Positions 40,001-52,065 of a stretch of 64,000 nucleotides of DNA are shown here, in pieces (within the stretch, counting starts at the first letter, position 1; each line of letters starts with the position of its first letter). Position numbers and translations under genes: made by a program. Source of the stretch: Hippophae tibetana (lineage: Eukaryota > Streptophyta > Magnoliopsida > Rosales > Elaeagnaceae). The stretch lies in NCBI GenBank assembly GCA_037013495.1, contig CM072801.1, positions 75,625,816 to 75,689,815 of the forward strand. The letters run 5' to 3'. The notes below the pieces were generated by a model, which saw nothing but the letters and a program-made list of their open reading frames with translations, ran no database searches and had not been told where the DNA came from.

Positions 40001-42950
40001 TCAAAAGTTATAATAGTTTATAGTTTCAACCCCAATTGATACCTTCTTATTGATTTGAAATAGTGAACTGCAGAAACTTTCTTGTTTTCTTCAATAACAT
40101 AGATAGGTTGAACACAAAAATGAACAAAACGAGAAAAAGATACCGTGAAAGTAAGGAAAGCTAAGATATGAAATCTAAATGGGAAAAGAATGACAACAAA
40201 ATTGAAAGAAAACACTCGACTTGAAGGACACAATTTAATTCTTTTTTTCTAATTTCTAACTTAAGAAAGCAGAAAACGATCAAAGGACAAATTTTTATAA
40301 ATCTAAAATTCAAAAAATTGATAAATAAAGATAGATACACCATTTTCAGCAACCAAGGATATGATACCAAACAATGTAAATCCTTTTGGCAGACAACATA
40401 TGTACCTAGGAACTCAAAGAATAAGAAAGGTTGTATTGCTAAAAACATGGTTAAGATGATATAATTTGAATCCGAAAGAACAAGAATAGAAAACAAGGCA
40501 ATATGGTGCGACCAAATTTTAAGACGTCTCTAAGTAGTGTAAACGACGGAATCAGGGTTAAATAATAGGATAGCAAAACTACTGCTATAATGTGTTTTTT
40601 ATGCATCGAAACGAGCTTCGATTTGATATATTATAATACTTGTTTCGATATACGTGTCAAAAGTTATAATAGTGTACAGTTTCAAACCCAATTGATAACT
40701 TCTTTATGATTTGAAATAGTGAACTGCAGTAACTTTCTTGTTTTTTTCAATAACATAGATAGGTTGAACACAAAAATGAAATAACGAGAAAAAGATACCG
40801 TGAAAGTAAGGAAACTAAGAAAAGAAATCTAAATGGGAAAAGAATGACAACAAAATTGAAAGAAAACACTCGACTTGAAGGACACAATTTAATTCTTTTT
40901 TCTAATTTCTAAATTAAGAAAGAAGAAAACGATCAAAGGACAAATTTTTATAAATCTAAAATTCAAAAAATTGATAAATAAAGATAGATACACCATTTTC
41001 AGCAACCAAGGCTATGATACCAAACAATGTAAATCCTTTTGGCAGACAACCTATGTTCCTAGGAACTCAAAGAATAAGAAAGGGTGAATTGCGAAAAACA
41101 TGGTTAAGATGATAGAATTGGAATCCGAAAGAACAAGAATAGAAAAGAAGGCAATAGGGTGCGACCAAATTTTAAGACGTCTGTAAGTAGTGTAAACGAC
41201 GGAATCAGGGTTAAACTATGAGGATAGCGAAACTACTACTATAGTGTGTTTTTTATGTATCGAAACGAGCTTTGATTTGATATATTATAATACTTGTTTC
41301 GATATACGAGTCAAAAGTTATAATAGTTTACAGTTTCAACCCCAATTGATACCTTCTTATTGATTTGAAATAGTGAACTGCAGAAACTTTCTTGTTTTCT
41401 TCAATAACATAGATAGGTTGAACACAAAAATGAACAAAACGAGAAAAAGATACCGTGAAAGTAAGGAAAGCTAAGATATGAAATCTAAATGGGAAAAGAA
41501 TGACAACAAAATTGAAAGAAAACACTCGACTTGAAGGACATAATTTAATTATTTTTAATGATTTTTGACTAAAGAAAGGAGAAAACGATCAAAGGACAAA
41601 TTTTTTTAAATCTAAAATTCAAAAAATAGATAAATAAAGATAGATACACCATTTTCAGCAACCAAGGCTATGATACCAAACAATGTAAATCCTTTTGGCA
41701 TACAACCTATGTTCCTAGGAACTCAAAGAATAAGAAAGGGTGAATTGCGAAAAACATGGTTAAGATGATAGAATTGGAATCCGAAAGAACAAGAATAGAA
41801 AACAAGGCAATAGGGTGCGACCAAATTTTAAGACGTCTCTAAGTAGTGTAAACGACGGAATCAGGGTTAAATATGAGGATAGCAAAACTACTGCTATAGT
41901 GTGTTTTTTATGTATCGAAACGAGCTTTGATTTGATATATTATAATACTTGTTTTCGATATACGTGTCAAAAGTTATAATAGTGTAGAGTTTCAAACCCA
42001 ATTGATAACTTCTTATTGATTTGAAATAGTGAACTGCAGTAACTTTCTTGTTTTTTTCAATAACATAGATAGGTTGAACACAAAAATGAAATAACGAGAA
42101 AAAGATACCGTGAAAGTAAGGAAACTAAGAAATGAAATCTAAATGGGAAAAGAATGACAACAAAATTGAAAGAAAACACTCGACTTGAAGGACACAATTT
42201 AATTCTTTTTTCTAATTTCTAAATTAAGAAAGAAGAAAACGATCAAAGGACAAATTTTTATAAATCTAAAATTCAAAAAATTGATAAATAAAGATAGATA
42301 CACCATTTTCAGCAACCAAGGCTATGATACCAAACAATGTAAATCCTTTTGGCAGACAACATATGTTCCTAGGAACTCAAAGAATAAGAAAGGGTGAATT
42401 GCGAAAAACATGGTTAAGATGATAGAATTGGAATCCGAAAGAATAAGAATAGAAAAGAAGGCAATAGGGTGCGACCAAATTTTAAGACGTCTGTAAGTAG
42501 TGTGAACGATGGAATCAGGGTTAAATATGAGGATAGAAAAACTACTGCTATAGTTTGTTTTTTATGTATCGAAACAAGCTTCGATTTGATATATTATAAT
42601 ACCTGTTTCGATATACGAGTCAAAAGTTATAACAGTTTACAGTTTCAACCCCAATTGATAACTTCTTATTGATTTCAAATAGTAAACTTTAGTAACTTTC
42701 TTCTTTTTTTTCAATAACATAGATAGGTTGAATACAAAAATGAAAAAAACGAGAAAAAGATACCGTGAAAGTAAGGAAAGCTAAGAAATGAAATCTAAAT
42801 GGGAAAAGAATGACAACAAAATTGAAAGAAAACACTCGACTTGAAGGACACAATTTAATTCTTTTTTTCTAATTTCTAACTTAAGAAAGCAGAAAACGAT
42901 CAAAGGACAAATTTTTATAAATCTAAAATTCAAAAAATTGATAAATAAAG
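37056..42950 (+). repeat. Nine-monomer HOR of 5,895 bp, copy 1
   Basis: Landmarks are 37056, 37709, 38363, 39019, 39674, 40331, 40984, 41640 and 42294. Each recurs 5,895-5,896 bp later. The copy carries distinctive variants that return in copy 2: gaaggaaac near 38,257, cgagatacg near 39,990, atgcatcg near 40,602, aaaagaaatc near 40,821 and catacaacc near 41,699. Comparing the copies by eye I found four differences: T against G at 37,280, one T fewer in the T-run near 37,461, T against C at 40,462, and G against A at 41,807. Confidence 0.92.
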
Positions 42951-45900
42951 ATAGATACACCATTTTCAGCAACCAAGGATATGATACCAAACAAGGTAAA
43001 TCCTTTTTGTAGACAACATATGTACCTAGTAACTCAAAGAATAAGAAAGGTTGAATTGGTAAAAACATGGTTAAGATGATAGAATTGGAATCCGAAAGAA
43101 CAAGAATAGAAAACAAGGCAATAGGGTGCGACCAAATTTTAAGACGTCTCTAAGTAGTGTAAACGACGGAATCAGGGTTAAATATGAGGATAGCAAAACT
43201 ACTGCTATAGTGTGTTTTTTATGTATCGAAACGAGCTTTGATTTGATATATTATAATAATTGTTTCGATATACGACTTAAAAGTTATAACAGTTTAAAGT
43301 TTCAACCCCAATTGATAACTTCTTATTGTTTTTAAATAGTAAACTTTAGTAACTTTTTTTTTTTTCAATAACATAGATAGGTTGAATACAAAAATGAAAA
43401 AAACGAGAAAAAGATACCGTGAAAGTAAGGAAAGCTAAGAAATGAAATCTAAATGGGAAAAGAATGACAACAAAATTGAAAGAAAACACTCGACTTGAAG
43501 GACACAATTTAATTCTTTTTTTCTAATTTCTAACTTAAGAAAGCAGAAAACGATCAAAGGACAAATTTTTATAAATCTAAAATTCAAAAAATTGATAAAT
43601 AAAGATAGATACACCATTTTCAGCAACCAAGGATATGATACCAAACAATGTAAATCCTTTTGGCAGACAACATATGTACCTAGGAACTCAACGAATAAGA
43701 AAGGTTGTATTGCTAAAAACATGGTTAAGATGATACAATTTGAATCCGAAAGAACAAGAATAGAAAACAAGGCAATATGGTGCGACCAAATTTTAAGACG
43801 TCTCTAAGTAGTGTAAACGACGGAATCAGGGTTAAATAATAGGATAGCAAAACTACTGCTATAATGTGTTTTTTATGTATCGAAACGAGCTTCGATTTGA
43901 TATATTATAATACTTGTTTTCGATATACGTGTCAAAAGTTATAATAGTGTAGAGTTTCAAACCCAATTGATAACTTCTTATTGATTTGAAATAGTGAACT
44001 GCAGTAACTTTCTTGTTTTTTTCAATAACATAGATAGGTTGAACACAAAAATGAAATAACGAGAAAAAGATACCGTGAAAGTAAGGAAACTAAGAAATGA
44101 AATCTAAATGGGAAAAGAATGACAACAAAATTGAAAGAAAACACTCGACTTGAAGGAAACAATTTAATTCTTTTTTCTAATTTCTAAATTAAGAAAGAAG
44201 AAAACGATCAAAGGACAAATTTTTATAAATCTAAAATTCAAAAAATTGATAAATAAAGATAGATACACCATTTTCAGCAACCAAGGCTATGATACCAAAC
44301 AATGTAAATCCTTTTGGCAGACAACCTATGTTCCTAGGAACTCAAAGAATAAGAAAGGGTGAATTGCGAAAAACATGGTTAAGATGATAGAATTGGAATC
44401 CGAAAGAACAAGAATAGAAAAGAAGGCAATAGGGTGCGACCAAATTTTAAGACGTCTGTAAGTAGTGTAAACGACGGAATCAGGGTTAAACTATGAGGAT
44501 AGCGAAACTACTACTATAGTGTGTTTTTTATGTATCGAAACGAGCTTTGATTTGATATATTATAATACTTGTTTCGATATACGAGTCAAAAGTTATAATA
44601 GTTTACAGTTTCAACCCCAATTGATACCTTCTTATTGATTTGAAATAGTGAACTGCAGAAACTTTCTTGTTTTCTTCAATAACATAGATAGGTTGAACAC
44701 AAAAATGAACAAAACGAGAAAAAGATACCGTGAAAGTAAGGAAAGCTAAGATATGAAATCTAAATGGGAAAAGAATGACAACAAAATTGAAAGAAAACAC
44801 TCGACTTGAAGGACATAATTTAATTATTTTTAATGATTTTTGACTAAAGAAAGGAGAAAACGATCAAAGGACAAATTTTTTTAAATCTAAAATTCAAAAA
44901 ATAGATAAATAAAGATAGATACACCATTTTCAGCAACCAAGGATATGATACCAAACAAGGTAAATCCTTTTTGTAGACAACATATGTACCTAGTAACTCA
45001 AAGAATAAGAAAGGTTGAATTGCTAAAAACATGGTTAAGATGATAGAATTGGAATCCGAAAGAACAAGAATAGAAAACAAGGCAATAGGGTGCGACCAAA
45101 TTTTAAGACGTCTCTAAGTAGTGTAAACGACGGAATCAGGGTTAAATATGAGGATAGCAAAACTACTGCTATAGTGTGTTTTTTATGTATCGAAACGAGC
45201 TTTGATTTGATATATTATAATACTTGTTTTCGATATACGTGTCAAAAGTTATAATAGTGTAGAGTTTCAAACCCAATTGATAACTTCTTATTGATTTGAA
45301 ATAGTGAACTGCAGTAACTTTCTTGTTTTTTTCAATAACATAGATAGGTTGAACACAAAAATGAAATAACGAGAAAAAGATACCGTGAAAGTAAGGAAAC
45401 TAAGAAATGAAATCTAAATGGGAAAAGAATGACAACAAAATTGAAAGAAAACACTCGACTTGAAGGACACAATTTAATTCTTTTTTTCTAATTTCTAACT
45501 TAAGAAAGCAGAAAACGATCAAAGGACAAATTTTTATAAATCTAAAATTCAAAAAATTGATAAATAAAGATAGATACACCATTTTCAGCAACCAAGGCTA
45601 TGATACCAAACAATGTAAATCCTTTTGGCATACAACCTATGTTCCTAGGAACTCAAAGAATAAGAAAGGGTGAATTGCGAAAAACATGGTTAAGATGATA
45701 GAATTGGAATCCGAAAGAACAAGAATAGAAAAGAAGGCAATAGGGTGCGACCAAATTTTAAGACGTCTGTAAGTAGTGTAAACGACGGAATCAGGGTTAA
45801 ACTATGAGGATAGCGAAACTACTACTATAGTGTGTTTTTTATGTATCGAAATGAGCTTTGATTTGATATATTATAATACTTGTTTCGAGATACGAGTCAA

Positions 45901-48846
45901 AAGTTATAATAGTTTATAGTTTCAACCCCAATTGATACCTTCTTATTGATTTGAAATAGTGAACTGCAGAAACTTTCTTGTTTTCTTCAATAACATAGAT
46001 AGGTTGAACACAAAAATGAACAAAACGAGAAAAAGATACCGTGAAAGTAAGGAAAGCTAAGATATGAAATCTAAATGGGAAAAGAATGACAACAAAATTG
46101 AAAGAAAACACTCGACTTGAAGGACACAATTTAATTCTTTTTTTCTAATTTCTAACTTAAGAAAGCAGAAAACGATCAAAGGACAAATTTTTATAAATCT
46201 AAAATTCAAAAAATTGATAAATAAAGATAGATACACCATTTTCAGCAACCAAGGATATGATACCAAACAATGTAAATCCTTTTGGCAGACAACATATGTA
46301 CCTAGGAACTCAAAGAATAAGAAAGGTTGTATTGCTAAAAACATGGTTAAGATGATACAATTTGAATCCGAAAGAACAAGAATAGAAAACAAGGCAATAT
46401 GGTGCGACCAAATTTTAAGACGTCTCTAAGTAGTGTAAACGACGGAATCAGGGTTAAATAATAGGATAGCAAAACTACTGCTATAATGTGTTTTTTATGC
46501 ATCGAAACGAGCTTCGATTTGATATATTATAATACTTGTTTCGATATACGTGTCAAAAGTTATAATAGTGTACAGTTTCAAACCCAATTGATAACTTCTT
46601 TATGATTTGAAATAGTGAACTGCAGTAACTTTCTTGTTTTTTTCAATAACATAGATAGGTTGAACACAAAAATGAAATAACGAGAAAAAGATACCGTGAA
46701 AGTAAGGAAACTAAGAAAAGAAATCTAAATGGGAAAAGAATGACAACAAAATTGAAAGAAAACACTCGACTTGAAGGACACAATTTAATTCTTTTTTCTA
46801 ATTTCTAAATTAAGAAAGAAGAAAACGATCAAAGGACAAATTTTTATAAATCTAAAATTCAAAAAATTGATAAATAAAGATAGATACACCATTTTCAGCA
46901 ACCAAGGCTATGATACCAAACAATGTAAATCCTTTTGGCAGACAACCTATGTTCCTAGGAACTCAAAGAATAAGAAAGGGTGAATTGCGAAAAACATGGT
47001 TAAGATGATAGAATTGGAATCCGAAAGAACAAGAATAGAAAAGAAGGCAATAGGGTGCGACCAAATTTTAAGACGTCTGTAAGTAGTGTAAACGACGGAA
47101 TCAGGGTTAAACTATGAGGATAGCGAAACTACTACTATAGTGTGTTTTTTATGTATCGAAACGAGCTTTGATTTGATATATTATAATACTTGTTTCGATA
47201 TACGAGTCAAAAGTTATAATAGTTTACAGTTTCAACCCCAATTGATACCTTCTTATTGATTTGAAATAGTGAACTGCAGAAACTTTCTTGTTTTCTTCAA
47301 TAACATAGATAGGTTGAACACAAAAATGAACAAAACGAGAAAAAGATACCGTGAAAGTAAGGAAAGCTAAGATATGAAATCTAAATGGGAAAAGAATGAC
47401 AACAAAATTGAAAGAAAACACTCGACTTGAAGGACATAATTTAATTATTTTTAATGATTTTTGACTAAAGAAAGGAGAAAACGATCAAAGGACAAATTTT
47501 TTTAAATCTAAAATTCAAAAAATAGATAAATAAAGATAGATACACCATTTTCAGCAACCAAGGCTATGATACCAAACAATGTAAATCCTTTTGGCATACA
47601 ACCTATGTTCCTAGGAACTCAAAGAATAAGAAAGGGTGAATTGCGAAAAACATGGTTAAGATGATAGAATTGGAATCCGAAAGAACAAGAATAGAAAACA
47701 AGACAATAGGGTGCGACCAAATTTTAAGACGTCTCTAAGTAGTGTAAACGACGGAATCAGGGTTAAATATGAGGATAGCAAAACTACTGCTATAGTGTGT
47801 TTTTTATGTATCGAAACGAGCTTTGATTTGATATATTATAATACTTGTTTTCGATATACGTGTCAAAAGTTATAATAGTGTAGAGTTTCAAACCCAATTG
47901 ATAACTTCTTATTGATTTGAAATAGTGAACTGCAGTAACTTTCTTGTTTTTTTCAATAACATAGATAGGTTGAACACAAAAATGAAATAACGAGAAAAAG
48001 ATACCGTGAAAGTAAGGAAACTAAGAAATGAAATCTAAATGGGAAAAGAATGACAACAAAATTGAAAGAAAACACTCGACTTGAAGGACACAATTTAATT
48101 CTTTTTTCTAATTTCTAAATTAAGAAAGAAGAAAACGATCAAAGGACAAATTTTTATAAATCTAAAATTCAAAAAATTGATAAATAAAGATAGATACACC
48201 ATTTTCAGCAACCAAGGCTATGATACCAAACAATGTAAATCCTTTTGGCAGACAACATATGTTCCTAGGAACTCAAAGAATAAGAAAGGGTGAATTGCGA
48301 AAAACATGGTTAAGATGATAGAATTGGAATCCGAAAGAATAAGAATAGAAAAGAAGGCAATAGGGTGCGACCAAATTTTAAGACGTCTGTAAGTAGTGTG
48401 AACGATGGAATCAGGGTTAAATATGAGGATAGAAAAACTACTGCTATAGTTTGTTTTTTATGTATCGAAACAAGCTTCGATTTGATATATTATAATACCT
48501 GTTTCGATATACGAGTCAAAAGTTATAACAGTTTACAGTTTCAACCCCAATTGATAACTTCTTATTGATTTCAAATAGTAAACTTTAGTAACTTTCTTCT
48601 TTTTTTTCAATAACATAGATAGGTTGAATACAAAAATGAAAAAAACGAGAAAAAGATACCGTGAAAGTAAGGAAAGCTAAGAAATGAAATCTAAATGGGA
48701 AAAGAATGACAACAAAATTGAAAGAAAACACTCGACTTGAAGGACACAATTTAATTCTTTTTTTCTAATTTCTAACTTAAGAAAGCAGAAAACGATCAAA
48801 GGACAAATTTTTATAAATCTAAAATTCAAAAAATTGATAAATAAAG
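42951..48846 (+). repeat. Nine-monomer HOR of 5,896 bp, copy 2
   Basis: Landmarks are 42951, 43605, 44259, 44915, 45570, 46227, 46880, 47536 and 48190. The match to copy 1 ends just past 48,847: copy 2 begins with a caaggtaaatcc head but its successor has caatgtaaatcc. The sequence immediately upstream of 42,951 differs from that upstream of 37,056 (tttttataaatc against ttttttaaatc), which places the left boundary close to the landmark. Confidence 0.92.
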
Positions 48847-50096
48847 ATAGATACACCATTTTCAGCAACCAAGGATATGATACCAAACAATGTAAATCCT
48901 TTTGGCAGACAACATATGTACCTAGGAACTCAAAGAATAAGAAAGGTTGTATTGCTAAAAACATGGTTAAGATGATACAATTTGAATCCGAAAGAACAAG
49001 AATAGAAAACAAGGCAATATGGTGCGACCAAATTTTAAGACGTCTCTAAGTAGTGTAAACGACGGAATCAGGGTTAAATAATAGGATAGCAAAACTACTG
49101 CTATAATGTGTTTTTTATGCATCGAAACGAGCTTCGATTTGATATATTATAATACTTGTTTCGATATACGTGTCAAAAGTTATAATAGTGTACAGTTTCA
49201 AACCCAATTGATAACTTCTTTATGATTTGAAATAGTGAACTGCAGTAACTTTCTTGTTTTTTTCAATAACATAGATAGGTTGAACACAAAAATGAAATAA
49301 CGAGAAAAAGATACCGTGAAAGTAAGGAAACTAAGAAATGAAATCTAAATGGGAAAAGAATGACAACAAAATTGAAAGAAAACACTCGACTTGAAGGACA
49401 CAATTTAATTCTTTTTTCTAATTTCTAAATTAAGAAAGAAGAAAACGATCAAAGGACAAATTTTTATAAATCTAAAATTCAAAAAATTGATAAATAAAGA
49501 TAGATACACCATTTTCAGCAACCAAGGCTATGATACCAAACAATGTAAATCCATTTGGCAGACAACCTATGTTCCTAGGAACTCAAAGAATAAGAAAGGG
49601 TGAATTGCGAAAAACATGGTTAAGATGATAGAATTGGATTCCGAAAGAACAAGAATAGAAAAGAAGGCAATAGGGTGCGACCAAATTTTAAGACGTCTGT
49701 AAGTAGTGTAAACGACGGAATCAGGGTTAAACTATGAGGATAGCGAAACTACTACTATAGTGTGTTTTTTATGTATCGAAACGAGCTTTGATTTGATATA
49801 TTATAATACTTGTTTCGATATACGAGTCAAAAGTTATAATAGTTTATAGTTTCAACCCCAATTGATACCTTCTTATTGATTTGAAATAGTGAATTGCAGA
49901 AACTTTCTTGTTTTCTTCAATAACATAGATAGGTTGAACACAAAAATGAACAAAACGAGAAAAAGATACCGTGAAAGTAAGGAAAGCTAAGATATGAAAT
50001 CTAAATGGGAAAAGAATGACAACAAAATTGAAAGAAAACACTCGACTTGAAGGACATAATTTAATTATTTTTAATGATTTTTGACTAAAGAAAGGA
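48847..50096 (+). repeat. Two connecting monomers, 48847 and 49500
   Basis: These match 54096 and 54749 at an offset of 5,249 bp. The second also matches 36400 at 13,100 bp (shared ttggattccg and gtgaattgc variants). They mark the right edge of the nine-monomer HOR. Confidence 0.72.
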
Positions 50097-50428
50097 GAAA
50101 ACGATCAAAGGACAAATTTTTTTAAATCTAAAATTCAAAAAATAGATAAATAAAGATAGATACACCATTTTCAGCAACCAAGGATATGATACCAAACAAG
50201 GTAAATCCTTTTTGTAGACAACATATGTACCTAGTAACTCAAAGAATAAGAAAGGTTGAATTGGTAAAAACATGGTTAAGATGATAGAATTGGAATCCGA
50301 AAGAACAAGAATAGAAAACAAGGCAATAGGGTGCGACCAAATTTTAAGACGTCTCTAAGTAGTGTAAACGACGGAATCAGGGTTAAATATGAGGATAGCA
50401 AAACTACTGCTATAGTGTGTTTTTTATG

Positions 50429-50475
50429 TATCGAAACGAGCTTTGATTTGATATATTATAATAATTGTTTCGATA
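50429..50475. other. Conserved dyad element in each monomer (example copy)
   Basis: In the representative monomer, tatcgaaac (50,429-50,437) is followed after a 29-base A+T-rich core by its exact reverse complement gtttcgata (50,467-50,475). In many monomers a smaller palindrome sits inside the left side (tcgaa, acgagc, ttcga). The core contains the tatattataata motif. Both arms are intact in most units I checked. They are changed in the diverged unit near 3,560, and the whole element is absent from the truncated unit at 58687. Dyads are recurrent in centromeric satellites of several lineages; a function here is inference only. Confidence 0.7.
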
Positions 50476-50597
50476 TACGACTTAAAAGTTATAACAGTTT
50501 AAAGTTTCAACCCCAATTGATAACTTCTTATTGTTTTTAAATAGTAAACTTTAGTAACTTTCTTCTTTTTTTTCAATAACATAGATAGGTTGAATAC

Positions 50598-50712
50598 AAA
50601 AATGAAAAAAACGAGAAAAAGATACCGTGAAAGTAAGGAAAGCTAAGAAATGAAATCTAAATGGGAAAAGAATGACAACAAAATTGAAAGAAAACACTCG
50701 ACTTGAAGGACA
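50598..50712 (+). other. Purine-rich stretch with spaced A-tracts (example copy)
   Basis: About three quarters of the bases from 50,603 to 50,712 are purines on the + strand. At its start, A-runs at 50,598-50,602, 50,605-50,611 and 50,616-50,620 have centres about 8 and 10 bases apart, close to one helical turn. Such spacing is associated with intrinsic DNA curvature, common in satellite DNA. The stretch recurs in every complete monomer. It also explains the long Phe/Leu/Ser-rich open frames on the opposite strand. Confidence 0.6.
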
Positions 50713-52065
50713 CAATTTAATTCTTTTTTTCTAATTTCTAACTTAAGAAAGCAGAAAACGATCAAAGGACAAATTTTTATAAATCTAAAATTCAAAAAAT
50801 TGATAAATAAAGATAGATACACCATTTTCAGCAACCAAGGCTATGATACCAAACAATGTAAATCCTTTTGGCATACAACCTATGTTCCTAGGAACTCAAA
50901 GAATAAGAAAGGGTGAATTGCGAAAAACATGGTTAAGATGATAGAATTGGAATCCGAAAGAACAAGAATAGAAAAGAAGGCAATAGGGTGCGACCAAATT
51001 TTAAGACGTCTGTAAGTAGTGTAAACGACGGAATCAGGGTTAAACTATGAGGATAGCGAAACTACTACTATAGTGTGTTTTTTATGTATCGAAATGAGCT
51101 TTGATTTGATATATTATAATACTTGTTTCGAGATACGAGTCAAAAGTTATAATAGTTTATAGTTTCAACCCCAATTGATACCTTCTTATTGATTTGAAAT
51201 AGTGAACTGCAGAAACTTTCTTGTTTTCTTCAATAACATAGATAGGTTGAACACAAAAATGAACAAAACGAGAAAAAGATACCGTGAAAGTAAGGAAAGC
51301 TAAGATATGAAATCTAAATGGGAAAAGAATGACAACAAAATTGAAAGAAAACACTCGACTTGAAGGACATAATTTAATTATTTTTAATGATTTTTGACTA
51401 AAGAAAGGAGAAAACGATCAAAGGACAAATTTTTTTAAATCTAAAATTCAAAAAATAGATAAATAAAGATAGATACACCATTTTCAGCAACCAAGGATAT
51501 GATACCAAACAAGGTAAATCCTTTTTGTAGACAACATATGTACCTAGTAACTCAAAGAATAAGAAAGGTTGAATTGCTAAAAACATGGTTAAGATGATAG
51601 AATTGGAATCCGAAAGAACAAGAATAGAAAACAAGGCAATAGGGTGCGACCAAATTTTAAGACGTCTCTAAGTAGTGTAAACGACGGAATCAGGGTTAAA
51701 TATGAGGATAGCAAAACTACTGCTATAGTGTGTTTTTTATGTATCGAAACGAGCTTTGATTTGATATATTATAATAATTGTTTCGATATACGACTTAAAA
51801 GTTATAACAGTTTAAAGTTTCAACCCCAATTGATAACTTCTTATTGTTTTTAAATAGTAAACTTTAGTAACTTTCTTCTTTTTTTCAATAACATAGATAG
51901 GTTGAATACAAAAATGAAAAAAACGAGAAAAAGATACCGTGAAAGTAAGGAAAGCTAAGAAATGAAATCTAAATGGGAAAAGAATGACAACAAAATTGAA
52001 AGAAAACACTCGACTTGAAGGACACAATTTAATTCTTTTTTTCTAATTTCTAACTTAAGAAAGCA

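Larger units (their letters stand above)
50156..50812 (+). repeat. Representative monomer (657 bp) with internal map
   Basis: This unit is used as a reference. Offsets: 1-170 head, carrying most of the diagnostic differences (ggatat or ggctat near 28; the ttttggcag, tttttgtag, tcttggtag, tgttggtag and ttttggcgg versions near 55-65); ~175-260 a conserved stretch that includes gtgcgaccaaattttaagac and the aacgacgg motif; 274-320 the dyad; ~330-390 a conserved stretch ending in the gataacttcttattg motif; ~395-435 a T-rich stretch; ~436-560 a purine-rich stretch with A-tracts; ~565-600 the variable tail; ~600-657 a conserved A-rich end. Phase is arbitrary, since a tandem array has no intrinsic start. 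No internal half- or quarter-length sub-repeat was visible. Confidence 0.85.
50097..52065 (+). repeat. Trimeric HOR, 1,969 bp, copy 1
   Basis: Landmarks 50156, 50813 and 51469 recur at 52125, 52782 and 53438, all exactly 1,969 bp later. The left edge is set by the tails: 50,071-50,095 has the aatgattttt version, while the equivalent place before copy 2 has ctaatttctaac. This trimer is composed of types found inside the nine-monomer HOR and is unrelated in composition to the 1,962 bp trimer at 7-11 kb. Confidence 0.87.

Noticed and set aside
42469..42672. 67-69-codon plus-strand open frames starting in the gtgcgaccaaatttt stretch
   Set aside because: The start codon is GTG in a repeat that looks eukaryotic, the frame crosses the dyad, and length and sequence follow the monomer type. 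No recognisable domain.
48677..49012. Recurrent 111-codon open frame on the minus strand (and 60-95-codon relatives), rich in Phe, Leu and Ile
   Set aside because: It lies opposite an A/G-rich strand, which yields T/C-rich codons with few stops. The nominal start is TTG, with an in-frame ATG only inside. The frame is shorter in other monomer types, and it is copied with the satellite, so recurrence is not evidence of selection on a protein. A dN/dS test across collapsed monomer types would be decisive.
48834..49049. Recurrent 71-codon open frame on the plus strand, with a GYDTKQC segment faintly like retroviral-type gag zinc knuckles
   Set aside because: It begins at TTG, has stop codons in most other monomer types, overlaps the minus-strand frame, and lacks the other cysteine and histidine residues of a CCHC knuckle. 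A profile search of all frames of the consensus against retrotransposon proteins would settle whether the satellite came from such an element.
50156..50812. Monomer as four nucleosome-sized sub-repeats (655 / 4 is about 164)
   Set aside because: The arithmetic is suggestive, but I saw no similarity between quarters or halves of the monomer. An MNase map would be needed.
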